From Parachlorella kessleri (taxonomy: Eukaryota > Chlorophyta > Trebouxiophyceae > Chlorellales > Chlorellaceae), in the NCBI GenBank assembly GCA_001598975.1, contig BBXU01000754.1:1-22968 (forward strand): a stretch of DNA of 22,968 nt, read 5' to 3'. Both the position numbers and the translations under genes were made by a program. Of this stretch, positions 1-10,711 are shown piece by piece. The stretch's first letter is position 1; each line of letters opens with the position of its first letter. The notes below the pieces were generated by a model. The model did no database searches. It was not told the DNA's origin and worked only from the letters and a program-made list of their open reading frames with translations.

Positions 1-283
1 CGGCGGCGTGTTTGTGGAGCTGCGAAACCGTCGCATGCGCATGTACATCACCAGGTGGCTTGCGCCCTGGGCTTACCGGAGTTTGCCTGCCGCTTGGGTG
101 CTGCATGCCGCCCCACAGAACAACACAGGGCCCGGTATCTGCTGCGCATGGCAATCCCCATGTCATGGCGCTCTGTAAGTATGCATGCTGCGCAAGGCGC
201 TGCCGCCGCCCGAGACAGCATCGTATACCAGGCATGGTCGCTGCCCCGTGTGACGGTGCCCTTGCGCTCTTGGCCCTGTGCAG
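1..283 (+). other. Probable intron of the TMF-like gene upstream of its first visible exon
   Basis: No reading frame here resembles the TMF family. The stretch ends in a good acceptor (cctgtgcag, 275-283) directly before the first recognisable exon, so most or all of it should be intron. An earlier exon could overlap the left edge of the window, but I cannot define one. Confidence 0.5.
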
Positions 284-3200
284 CGCGCTGCCGCTGATGC
301 CAGGGAGGACATGCTCTCGGCTGAGGTGACTGAGCTGCAGCGGCGCTGCGGCGAGGCGGAGGCTCGACAGCAGGAGGCGGCCGCACGGCTCCCTGAAGCC
401 ACCGCGCCCCTGCTGCGCCAGGTCGAGGCCATGCAGGTGCGGAGCAGTAGTTGTGTATCTGGCCACAGGTAGTTGATGTGGCGCAACCGCAGGCAGCGGC
501 TGCGTGGCTGTTAGAGGCTGCCTGCGCAATGCAGCGCCAGGTCAGGCATATGATGGCAGGGTGGCAGCTGGCCCTGCTCAGCAGGGCTGGACAGGTGGGG
601 AACAGTGCCATGCTTGAGTGCTGGCAATCCAGCGGCGTGGTGTGGGCAGGTCATGTGACCGACCACAAGATGCCCACCACTGATACGCTGCTCCTTGAGC
701 GGCAGGAGCTGGTGTGTTCCGTGCTGTTGCAGCAGGAGGCGTGCTGCGGTGGGCGGGCTGGGGCCGGGCTGCTGCAGGTCACGAGATGTGAACCATACCT
801 TCCCCGTCTGCAGGAGGAGGCTCGTTCTGCTTCCCTGGCGTGGGCTGAGGCCGAGCGGGCCTTGGCACAGCGGCTGCGAGCGGCCGAGGAGGCGGCTGCC
901 GCGGCCAAGCGGGCGCAAGCCAGCTTGGCGCAGCAGGTGGAGGAGGCGCAGGAGGCGGCGGCCCAAGCATCGGAGGCTCTGCGTGAGGTGCGCGGTCATC
1001 TCACTAGATGATTCAATGACTGCGGACCTTATCAGGGTGACAGGTCCTGGCAATGCGGAGCTGGCTGCACGTTCTGGTCAGGCGGCCGCTGGGAGGCGGC
1101 AGACCCAGGCAAAGGGAGGCCTCCTGGGACCATACAGGGGAGCGGCAGCTACTGACATGTTCAGGGTCGGGGCTGGCAGTGTTGCTACTGCGCCCATTCT
1201 ACAGGCTTGGTGACTTAGGTCTTGCTACTCAGGGTGGCTGCCATGGCATACGTTTCAGTTTGCATGTGTGTGTGCAGAATGAATGAATGAGTGAAGCTCT
1301 TCACTATGTTATCGCGATAATCTGTGGCCCTCCCCTCTCGTACTTTACATCGCTGCATCTGTCTCCTCTGTGTTTTGCAGGCCCAACAGCAACTGCAAAC
1401 TGCCGCTGCCGCCCTTGAAAGTGAGCGGTTGCAGCGCGCAGCAGCTGAGACGACAGCCTGCCACCTGCGGTCTGACTTGGCAGCTGCTCAAGACTCCCTC
1501 AGAACGCTGGAGCAAGTGTATGCCCAGCAGATGGATGCCGTCCAGCAGAGGGAGGCCAACGCTGTCAGCAAACTGCGGGTGAGCTGGGGCGGGGCAGCGG
1601 GCAGCGACTGTGGGTTAGAGGACCTGTCTGTGCTGCCGCTACAACTATTGGGCCTCGGTGGGCGCAGGAGAGGTTCCTTATGTGGCCTGATATGCAGCCA
1701 TAGCTGTATTGCAGTGGAATATGGTATGGGGTCCCTGGGAGGGGTGAGGAATGCTGTCGGGCCGTGAGGGGCAGCTGGGGGGGCTTGTGGCCTGGGTCGG
1801 CTGGCTACGGTGCAGTACACTGCACGGGGCAAGGGCAGTTGTAGAAGGGCTTTGCTGACGTAGTGCTCAAAGTGTGGGTTTGTATGAAGCGTCCCAAGAC
1901 TCATGGCAGACTTCCAGGCAAGAGAAGGGGCTGTTCCAGATTTGACCTGGGATTCGGCAACAGACACTCGCTTGCATTTTCCGTTGGAATCGAAATAGCG
2001 TCTATGGCAGCATGGGTAGACCCCCAGGTTTATGGTCCTGGTGTTGACAAGCGTGCTGACCTTGCGGTGCAGGCTCTGGAGTACAAGCAGCAGCAGCAGG
2101 ATCAAGGGGGCCCGGCAGCAGATGGGCCGCCCGCCCTTGCAGCTCCCGGTTACAAGTGGGTGTTACTCAAGGATGGGGAGAGGTCCCCCTCCAATGGGGG
2201 CCACCCTTCAGCAGCTGCGATGGCAGCAGGAGCGGGTGCTGGCATCTCCAGACACGCCTCATTTGCAAGCAGGGCCAGCGCTGTGGGTAGCGAGCTTGAG
2301 CCCGGTCGGCCGGCATCACCAGACGGCCAGGGAGAGCTGCTGCATAAGCAGGGACAAGCTGCCTTGCGGTCTGGAGCAGCAGCAGCGGCACGGAAAGGCA
2401 GCACGCCGTCGCTGCGCCATGAAATGGAGGAGGCAACGGGGGAGGAGCCGGAGGAGGACACGACAATCCGCGGGCTGACGCTTTGGGGCAGCGGGCTCAG
2501 CATGCGCAGCATGGGCGCTAGCGCCCTGCCGGCGCCCTCTGGGCCCGACTCGCACCAGCTGCTGACGCTGAAGCAGGCTGTGAGGGAGCTGGAGGCCACA
2601 AGAGACAGGTGAGAAAGTTTTGGGGGGCAGGGAGGAGGACGGGTGTGGTTCTTGTCAGTAAGGGGTGGTGTAGTGGGCTTGATCTTGGGTGACATTTTCT
2701 CAGTTCACCAAGGGCATGCACCACCAGGCATTCCGGGGTGCAAACACAAGCCAGGCCGTATAGTGCTTAAGCAGGGTGTGTGCAAGCTCATGGCGCATAT
2801 GGCAAGTCTAGCTCCTGGAGGGTTTTGTCCCAGAAGCCAGCCTCGGAAACGGAGGGGAGAGGGTCGAGCCTTGCTCATCTTGTGGACCCCAGTCCTGACC
2901 CTTGCGTGGGTGCAGGCTTTGGGTGATGTAACTGGCCCCTGCCGCTCTGCTGTCTAGCCTCCAACATAACCTTTATGCATGCATTGTGCCCTGTGCATGC
3001 CAAGTGCAGGCTGTCTGAGGAGCTTGTCAAGGCCTCCACCGAGGCACAGCAGGGCAGCATAGCACAGCAGCAAGTGGCGGCGCTAGAAGCAGAGTTGACA
3101 GAGCTCCGACGCCGGCATGATGCCTGCCTACAGCTACTAGGTGGGGATGTCATTCCAAGTCGTCATGCTACAGCGGCTACGCTTTGCGTGCTTGCCTGCG

Positions 3201-3595
3201 GCAAGGCTCCGCCACAAGGCCTGCCCACAAGCTCGAAGCTGTCGGGTGCAATGTGTAGAAGTTGTGGAAGCCTTTGAAGCACAACTTGGATGCCTCATTG
3301 TCGGTCACCCTCTATTACGGGTGGCAGGCAATGCGGTCTGAAGAAAGGCAGGGGTGAACGGTACTGACATACATGGATGCATTTAGTCACTGGGGCTTGC
3401 CTGGGGTATGATCCGGTAGGTCACTTGCTATTACCGTGCCACCATGCTGCAGGGGAGAGGCAGGAGCAGCTGGAGGAGCTAAGGGAAGACTTGGAGGAGA
3501 TCAGGCTCAACTACCGCCAGCAGATAGACTTCATGGCGGAGCAGATGGTGCAGCTGCAAGAGCAGGCGCAGCCGCAGCAGCAGCCGCAGCTGTAA
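284..3595 (+). CDS. TMF/golgin candidate 5-like Golgi coiled-coil protein, 3' part (six exons, 5' end outside window)
   Basis: Exons are 284-436, 814-987, 1381-1578, 2073-2608, 3010-3140 and 3453-3595 (TAA). All introns are GT-AG and all phases agree, giving 444 visible residues. The first two exons align without gaps to the plant golgin candidate 5/TMF block APLLRQVEAMQ...W...L..RL. The last two align to EELVK...LRRRHDACLQLLGERQEQLEELREDLEEIRLNYRQQID in separate blocks; this is the C-terminal TMF_TATA_bd region, which in animal TMF/ARA160 binds Rab6. The exon at 2073-2608 holds a Ser/Ala/Gly-rich, non-helical insert (SRHASFASRASAV) between coiled coils, as in plant homologues. The tail is Gln-rich (AQPQQQPQL). 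Known role of the family: a Golgi-localised tether in retrograde traffic. The role here is inferred from homology. The start codon and N-terminal half lie upstream of the window. Confidence 0.9.
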
Positions 3596-4245
3596 GCAGA
3601 GGGGAGCGTGGGTGGTGGTGCAGCGAGAAGCAGGGCGGAGCAAGGGGTTTGGATGTGGGCGTTTGGGAGCGGCCTGGGCCGGCCCATGGCTAGGGGTTTG
3701 TCTATGGTGTTACGGACGTGGTCTTCATGAGCTGGCAGGGTTGCTCGCTAGTAGTGCACTGGGGAATTGGCACGCGGTTTTCTGTATTGAGCCAGCAGCA
3801 GCGCAGCAGCAAACCTGGCAGCAAGTGAGGGTGGGACAGCGTGTTTGTTTATCTGTCGTTGTTCTCAGGTGTACATGCTCGTACACTGTCTTGAGGGTAG
3901 CAGACCAATCTGTGGACTGCTGACCAGCTAACCTTGCAAGTGCCAGCCCACAGCTTTGTACACAGTTGACTGTGAATCCCATTTGTTGAATAGCTGACCT
4001 GGGCCTATCGGCGTGTTAGCTGGCCCGCTGGAGCTGCTACTGACCCAATGTTTTGGACCAGAAGGATGCCAGTGCTGACAGATACACAGTGCAGGCAGGC
4101 TGGCTGGCAATGTCTGGGGGTTGGAAGGAGGCGGGCATGGTTAGACCGGGCGGTCACAACATGTGGGAAGGTAGCATTGGCCTCAGCCTGGAAAGAGCTG
4201 GTCCAGCTCACTCAAGCCCAGCAACACAAGTGAAGGCCACTGTTT

Positions 4246-4323
4246 TGCTCTGTAATGCCAGCAGCACCTCTTAGCAACCAAGAATGCTCTGTAATGCCAG
4301 CAGCACCTCTTAGCAACCAAGAA
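4246..4323. repeat. Perfect 39-bp tandem duplication carrying TGTAA
   Basis: Positions 4246-4284 and 4285-4323 are identical, head to tail, with no spacer. Each unit begins TGCTCTGTAATGCC and ends CAACCAAGAA. The duplication doubles the putative polyadenylation signal of the upstream gene. Confidence 0.95.
4251..4255 (+). terminator. Candidate TGTAA polyadenylation signal of the TMF-like gene
   Basis: TGTAA is the usual chlorophyte poly(A) signal. This is the first clear copy after the stop, apart from the one overlapping the stop itself at 3591, and it would give a 3' UTR of about 670 nt. A second copy at 4290-4294 exists because of a 39-bp tandem duplication. Confidence 0.45.
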
Positions 4324-4342
4324 TGAACGCCTCCAACTGAAT

Positions 4343-4560
4343 GGTGGCAGGCAACGTGAACTGAGGAGAGGTAGTGCTGAAAGATGTACCGTAACAGGGC
4401 TGGATGCATATGTGCTCTCGGGCTTGTTTTGTGTTGGTGGTGGCAGGCAATGTTAACATTAATGCGAACAGAGGGGAGGGATGGGCGATATACTTGGTAT
4501 GGTGGCAGGCAATGCAGACCGAGAGAGGAGGTATGAGCGTTTCCAACGTCTACGTTCTAC
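4343..4560. repeat. Degenerate minisatellite-like array with GGTGGCAGGCAAYG core
   Basis: The 14-nt core starts at 4343, 4439 and 4501, so spacing is 96 and 62 bp. Each core is followed by an A/G-rich stretch (GAACTGAGGAGAGG, GAACAGAGGGGAGG, GACCGAGAGAGGAGG). Sequence just before the first core (AACGCCTCCAAC, 4327-4338) resembles that after the last (GCGTTTCCAACG, 4538-4549). A further core lies at 3320-3333, in the last intron of the TMF-like gene, and the inverted core occurs at 16404-16414. The unit is not coding. Confidence 0.7.
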
Positions 4561-4579
4561 GTTTCTACCCACAGTTCTG

Positions 4580-4584
4580 TTACA
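4580..4584 (-). terminator. Candidate TGTAA polyadenylation signal of the PI4K gamma gene
   Basis: TTACA on the + strand reads TGTAA on the - strand. By eye this is the first such motif downstream of the PI4K gamma stop at 6218, which implies a long 3' UTR of about 1.6 kb. A non-TGTAA signal nearer the stop is equally possible. Confidence 0.3.
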
Positions 4585-6217
4585 GCTGTCATGCAAGGTC
4601 ACAGAGCTTCCAACGATAGGTGAGGCAAGGTTGGCAGGCAGGGAAGAACACACATGGAAGCTAACCCGAGGGTAATACTGTTGGCACAGCAGTTCGGAGG
4701 CGAAAACGACAGGCACGACCACGACCAAGAACAGAACAAGCACACAACATCATGTATGTATGCAACCCAAAAATATGTAGATGAGGCCCCCTGCGCCCAG
4801 AAAAATCTAGGAGCACAGACCGGGGAGCCACATTGCGATAGAAGGCACACAGAAACAGGCAAAACAGGAGGGCATTTGAGCGGCGCCAAGCACCGCGGCT
4901 CAGCGCCAGGGGCACCTACCGGCGGGCGTGTGTGCCGCCGCCTAGAACCAGCAGAGAGGCCCAGAGCGGAAGCCAGCAAGGGATGAGCATAAAACAAACC
5001 TAACTCCTCATGCAAACGGCAATTGCACTGTTTTTGTTCCTCAGAATGCGAGTGCTGCTACCCTGCACCCTTTAGACCCACACACAACAGAACCACAAGA
5101 CACGGCAAGACACGGAACGCGAGACAGGTGCTCCCAGTGTGCACAGTCCAATGAAACCTCAAGTGAGATCGTACAGTATGTTGAAAAGGGGCCAGGTCTC
5201 ATGGCAAACCAGCCATTAAGACCCAAGGACACAACAACTGACACAAAACAGCGACATAGATGGGCATCTGAGTACAGTAGCAGGCATCACCCCATCGATA
5301 AAGGCACGTGGGGGTCATGTAGCTCGCGCTCTGAAAACGATGGCCAACAACTATCCACCAGGACCGGGCCGAGAACACACACTCTTACTTCCTTTCATTG
5401 ATCACAGGCCGGGTTAAGGTGTAAGCGCACCCGGGAATGGCCCTCACCTCACCCGTCCTAACAACATGAGAACGATGGCTCATTCGCTGCATATACAAGG
5501 CAGGCTGGCAAGCAACATTTCTGGCAGGGCTCAAAATCGTGGAAGTAATGATACAGCGTCAGACGAGGATAAGTAGGCTAATTTCCCTTCACCACTCCCG
5601 ACCAGAAGTGCATAGAATATGGAAGCCTAATGCATGTGCGTCTCTAGATCGCATGATATACAGTGATACTACACATGCGCTGTGTGTTCAAGCGAACAGG
5701 GTAGGCAAACAGCGGCGAGACGAAGGTCCAGGTGGTTGCGATACTATCGACATCGTCATCATCATCTGACAGCGTAAACGGGAACCCACAGGTTGGGGGC
5801 CCAAGCACACCACGTCAGGGTGCTTGGGACTTTCCCACGACAAGTGCTGCAATAATTCTGCCGCTGGTATCTCACAAGGACGACATGCACGCTGGGGCCG
5901 CACATCAATCGCAGCATAGCAAGGCCAAGCGGTAGACTGCCCCATTGGGGGCAGACCCCAAGCGACTGCTGCTTCCCAGCAAGGCAGCTGGCCAAGCAGC
6001 AAGGGGTAAGAACATTGGGCACTGAGGCAGAGACGAGTCCGCTACCAAACCACAAACAAGAAGACGCAGGAAGACAAGACGAACCTCCTCAGCCAAGCTT
6101 TGACCCTGGAGAGAACCCATGGTTCACCAACACCACCACGGGAGGGGAGCCCCTTTCTGCCACTGCTCACCAGCTGTAATTGGTCCCATGACAGCATCGA
6201 GGCGCCCGAGCACAAAC
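4585..6217 (-). other. Probable long 3' UTR of PI4K gamma; no gene seen
   Basis: No reading frame with family resemblance or exon-like phase was found on either strand. The + strand is rather A/C-rich, so the - strand is T/G-rich. This composition differs from the neighbouring introns and suits a - strand 3' UTR. Minor simple sequence (CATCATCATC) occurs near 5755. Confidence 0.4.
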
Positions 6218-9200
6218 TCAAAACCTGGGGCAGGAGGCGGGCGGGGGTGCGGCAGTCCCAGCGCCCTGCTTCCAGGACCCCGAGGCAATGTAGGCATCGA
6301 TTTGGTGCCTCACAATCAGCATGAAGTGCTCCCAGCCCCCATCGGTCAAGCCGGCAAAGATGGCGCCGGGCCCGGTGCAGCGCGCCTCAACCAGAGGCGG
6401 ATACTGCCCATTGGACTTGCGCAGGCGCGATACAGGAGCGCCACGGTGGCCGCGGCGCCTGCGACCTGTCGTGCCCCGGCGGCGTGGCTTGGCCAGTGCT
6501 GTGGCTGGCCCATGCTGGTGGAAGCCAGATGGGAAGTAGGTCGCCGGACCCATGAACGCCGTCGAGTCCGCTGTTGGCAGGCTGTCGGCGGGCGCAAGAC
6601 TGCTGCCGCTGCGGGTGGCAGCCATGCTGCCGCTGTCCTGCAGCGTCATGCTCTCCAGGCTGGCCCCAAGGCTGGCCGTGGATATCGGGGAGGCAAAGGT
6701 CGCACCCATGCTGGTGACCGCGACTGGCGTCATCGGCATGGCCTTGACGGCCAGTAGAGTCCTAGCAGGGCCCAGCCTGGGGGAGCCGGCAACTGGCGGT
6801 GAGCGAGACCCAACCTCCTCATCCATGTTGAACACAAAGGGGTCGTCCCCAAGCCTGCAGACAGGGAGAGTGCAAGGGCAAGTTGACGACACGATTGCGC
6901 TTCAGTGTAGGAAGCAGGGTGCGACGGCTTCGCTATCAGCTTCGTTGCAGGCCTTGTCAGTTGCCAATCTTCCAATTGCCGCTCCTAGCACACCATACAA
7001 GAGCTCTGACACATGTAACCACCTGCATGGATCTTAGGCCTTCACCCCAGCCCTCAACTCCACTGGCTCACTGGAATAACAAGCTACCCCTGCCCCCAAG
7101 TGCTTTCCTCAGCCCACCTGCTGGCATTGCTGGGGGCCAGGGACATGCGGAACTGTGTGCGCTCCGAGCTAGCATCAGAGCAAGTAGGGGAGTCAGAGCA
7201 CTCCACTGGTGGCATGGGATCATCCTCCTCCAGGCCTGCAAGTACAAAAATGATGTATGCACAGTGAACAAGAGAAGACCAGGGTGCCTACCAACACAGG
7301 GCATCCCTCGACGATTCCAGCCTTCTTGCCGCCCACATTAAGCAACCAGCACTACTCACTTTCACACGATGCTCCTGTGCTGCAGTCTTGCTGCTCCAAA
7401 ACACACATGGAGCACTGGAACTAGCATACAGCACCTACGAAAGCGGCTGGTCGCCAAAACCTTCCTTGCCCCGACAGCATGCCCTTGCCCCAAGCAGCCC
7501 ACTCCGCCAGCCAAAACCAAAACAACTACTGCTTTGAGCAGCAACAACCCCAGCCTCCCTGCCCACCTTCCCCTGCATCATCTGAGTAGTCGCTGGCTTC
7601 TTCGCTGTCACTCTGCTCCGCTTCAACAGCTTTCTCAACAGCAGCCCGCGCCGCCTCACAGATCTTCTCCAACTCTGACGCCTCCTCGTCCATTCCTGCA
7701 AGTAGGGCATTTGATTCCCCTCTCAGTACAGAGCGCCAGTTGCAAGGCAGTGCACCACAAAGATTAGGCGACTACCAAAGCCAGGCTGAGCTCCACCAGA
7801 GCTCAGTCAACACCAGCCTCACCACCTGCACAAGCTTACGCCAACCCAGATGTGTGGCTGCTCATGCCTCTGGCACTCCCTAGGCCATTGACAAAACTCC
7901 CCACATGACCAGTTCCGTAGGGGTCCCAAGCCAACAAGCTAGCCTACCCAACCAGATCGCTGGCCCAGCGTCCCCACTGCGCCCCCACCAGCCCAGCACA
8001 ATGTAAGCTCACCGATCAGTGGTCGTGTGACCACGCCCGCAATCTCAGCCAACGTCATCCCCGCCGCAGCGCACTTCTTCAGCACTGCCGTGGCCACCTC
8101 CAGGCAGCGCAAAGACTCCTCACGCAGGCTGGGCAGCTCGCGGCGCAGAAGCGCTACATCTGCCTTGGCATCCAGGCGTGCGATGTACTCCAACTCTTCG
8201 CGACCAAAAGGCATCATGGCCTGCAAGCCAGCATGCATGCACCGGTCTACCGCCAGCACCTGACCAAGCAATAAGCGATGCTGCCACGCTAGCACAGTTG
8301 CCACCGCCCCATGCAACAAGGCATGGTGGAGACTGGAAAGTGACACAAACACTTGCTTCAAGCCAGGGAATGTGGAACTACCTGGTCAGCAAGAAGATGG
8401 TAGCAGACTTGCTTAATCAGTACCCTGCAAGCCCACCTGCGGCCAGTGCTGCCACTCGAAGTAAGGTGGCTCAAAGCCCTCCGGCAGCGCGAACCCGTGG
8501 TCAATGGGGAGCAGCTCATACTGGCTCTGCAGTGGAGCGTTTGAGCTGTCCTTGATGCGCGGGCGGCGCACCAGCATGTTACCTGCAGCAGATTGTAGGT
8601 GCATTGGCTGGACAGCTGGCTCTCTGGCTCATCCAACACAGGAGCATGCCCTGGCTGGTCAACAAAACCCTCGCTTTATCACTCATTTAAAGCACCAACG
8701 CCGTAGAATTCCCCCTTACCTACACCTCTGTCGGAGAGGGAGCTAAGCAGCCTCCTCTATCAAGCCCAGTACCACCACCAACATCTACACAGAAAGCAAG
8801 ACTAGGACACAGCATCCACAACACCCATACCACGCTCACCAGCATGGCGATCAGTGTTCATCAGACGGATGTCCAGAATGCCGATGCGATGCACATCACG
8901 TGCAGCAAAGCGCGAGGAGCCCATCTCGCTGGTGTCCCCCTCGTGGGGCACGAATTCTTGCAGGGAGCCCAACTTGGTGGGTGGCTGTTCCTCCCCGTCC
9001 CTGCTGCCGCAGCCCGTGGCGTAGTGGAATGCGGGGTGGCACATGGTCACCATCACGGTGTGCGGCACGCGCGCAAAGTGGTCATGGTCAAGCAGGTAGG
9101 CGGCCACCTGCGCAAAGGCGAGCAATATGAACATGGATGAAGCTTACATGCTAAGCTACCTCAGAAATGCAGTCTAACACAAGCTTCAAAACATCATGCA

Positions 9201-10711
9201 ACACTAGCATCTTGTTAAAACACCTCTGTATGCCAATACTTGCAACTTGCTGGTGATAGCAACTGCTCAACACGCACAAGGGGCCTGCTCCCTTTGTGGA
9301 CGCCATGAACTGATAAGACACAGAAGCGCTACAATCTTAACACTTGTCCTGTAACTCTTCAGCAGGTGATAAGTGTATCTCTCCATTCAACTTTTAGTTT
9401 CACTCTCCAACTGTGACACACCCGCTACTACTTCATACTATTAACAACCCACCTCTCGCGTGGCTGCCTCGCCCACCCTCACGGTGGGCTTCAGGCCTGG
9501 GTCCCCCAAGCGGCGCCCTACAAACCCCTTGGGGTTGTTGGGCGCCAGCGGCTCCTCATCACAAGGTTTGAAAATTGCAATTTTGCGGCCCGCGTCATTC
9601 ATGAAAAAGTAGGTGCCACCCAACCCTTCAGTGGCCGCCTCTGGCTCCTGAAAAGCAAGGCACAGCAAGGGCATGCGACTTGGCTTACCTACGCGAAATT
9701 TGAAATTTGTGGGTGGCTCCATGCACCTGACCTTGACTATTTCCCTGAAAATGGCCATAATGCAAGCCTTCTGGTGGTTCCACTGCTTAGCAGTATGAAA
9801 AATAACCAGAAAGTGCTGAAGACTTTCATACTGAGGGAGCGGGGAGTCGAGGTCAGGGGACCAGAGGTTGACCATAAGGTCCACTCTGTTCAGCAGAGCA
9901 ATGCAGGCAAACAAGCCCAAATCCGGCATCACACCTGGCAAGCTTTCAGCCCTTGCTTCACAGACTTGATCAGCCGCTTGACGCCCGAGGTCAGGTGGGC
10001 ATGCTCAGCAACATCAATCTCGCCGCCACAAGGCTGCACCACAGCCAGGCAATAAGTGTCGGTGAGCCCCACGTCCCTGTCTGTTACAGAACAATGTCGA
10101 AAGTTGACCATTTAGCTGCTTTTGCTAATGCAGATGCTGCGCCATCGCCGCTCCAGTAATAGCACCGTAGAACCAGAGAGCCACCACCACTACGCCCTTG
10201 GCTTGGCAACCAACCTATCAAATTCCCAGGAACCCAATAAACGGAAGCACGAACCCTTTGTCAGTGACAGCTGAACCCACACGCCAGCACACAACCGCCG
10301 ACCCAGCGAACACTCACCAGCTCTTGCTCGGTCGGCGGCAACGCCACAAACGATGACAGACGCAGGAGGCCCTTCGCCGCCCCTTCTTCCCGCCTGCCGC
10401 CCGCAGCAGGTTCGCTGCGAACCTGCGGCAAGGCGCCAGTGGCCCGGCCGGCAGCTGTCGCTGCTTTGGCGGGTGGAAGGTACGGCGAGACGGAGTCCTT
10501 CACCACAAAGCCGACGGTGACGTGTGCATCCACGGCCGCCATGCTGCCAAAGAAGCTGCTGCTGCTGCTGCTGAGAGCCAAGGTAAAGAAGGGGGGCTGG
10601 GGGTGCTGCTGCTGGCGCAGCTAGCATGCGCTGGGGGGCGCAGGGCCTGCACGCAAGAGGAGCAGGTAGGCACAAGCTGAAAGTCAGGCAAACGGCTCCA
10701 AAAAGCGCCAT
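6218..10711 (-). CDS. Phosphatidylinositol 4-kinase gamma (type II, UbDK gamma family)
   Basis: Exons, in order of reading, are 10711-10318, 10080-9935, 9647-9453, 9107-8840, 8582-8437, 8220-8013, 7695-7567, 7235-7118 and 6854-6218 (TGA). Phases agree throughout, giving 746 aa from ATG 10711. Exons 2-9 follow plant PI4K gamma closely. GLGGTYFF is followed by AIFKP (Lys codon 9567-9569, nucleotide binding) and by EEPLAPNNPKGFVG. The catalytic loop LMNTDRHAGNMLV is split between exons 4 and 5 (Asp 8850-8852). LLPIDHG carries the metal-binding Asp (8500-8502), and YFEWQHWPQ and LRRELPSLREE follow. The C-terminal segment GLTDGGWEHFMLIV matches the conserved plant tail. The family phosphorylates phosphatidylinositol, and some plant members show protein-kinase activity instead. 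Exon 1 is uncertain: its phase-consistent frame is low-complexity, while a more protein-like frame starts at ATG 10542. No ubiquitin-like domain is recognisable. Confidence 0.92.
10556..10573. repeat. (CTG)6 trinucleotide run in PI4K gamma exon 1
   Basis: Six perfect CTG units on the + strand read as CAG (Gln) in the phase-consistent frame of exon 1, and as AGC (Ser) in the alternative frame. A run of this kind is prone to length change and could be linked to the frame ambiguity of that exon. Confidence 0.8.

Larger units (their letters stand above)
3596..4579 (+). other. 3' UTR of the TMF-like gene and intergenic repeats
   Basis: No supported reading frame. The TMF 3' UTR probably runs from 3596 to just beyond the TGTAA signals at 4251 and 4290. 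The rest, to 4579, is occupied by a tandem duplication and a degenerate repeat array, listed separately. Confidence 0.55.

Noticed and set aside
48..611. 187-codon open frame on the - strand
   Set aside because: It runs antisense across the TMF exon at 284-436 and both flanking introns, and its Cys/Ala/Pro-rich product matches no family. It is a G+C-driven shadow.
437..813. Possible extra exon within the TMF intron
   Set aside because: The flanking exons align to plant golgin candidate 5 without any gap, so nothing is missing between them.
1488..2105. 205-codon open frame on the - strand
   Set aside because: It lies antisense to a TMF exon and intron, has no family resemblance, and shows no codon pattern like the real exons.
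4343..4514. Regularly spaced short repeats as a CRISPR-like array
   Set aside because: Only three imperfect units with unequal spacing, in intron-rich eukaryotic DNA with no cas-like gene.
4212..4743. - strand open frames with repeated LPAT-like phrases
   Set aside because: The phrases are translations of the GGTGGCAGGCAAYG repeat read backwards, in different frames, so they are not a repeat protein.
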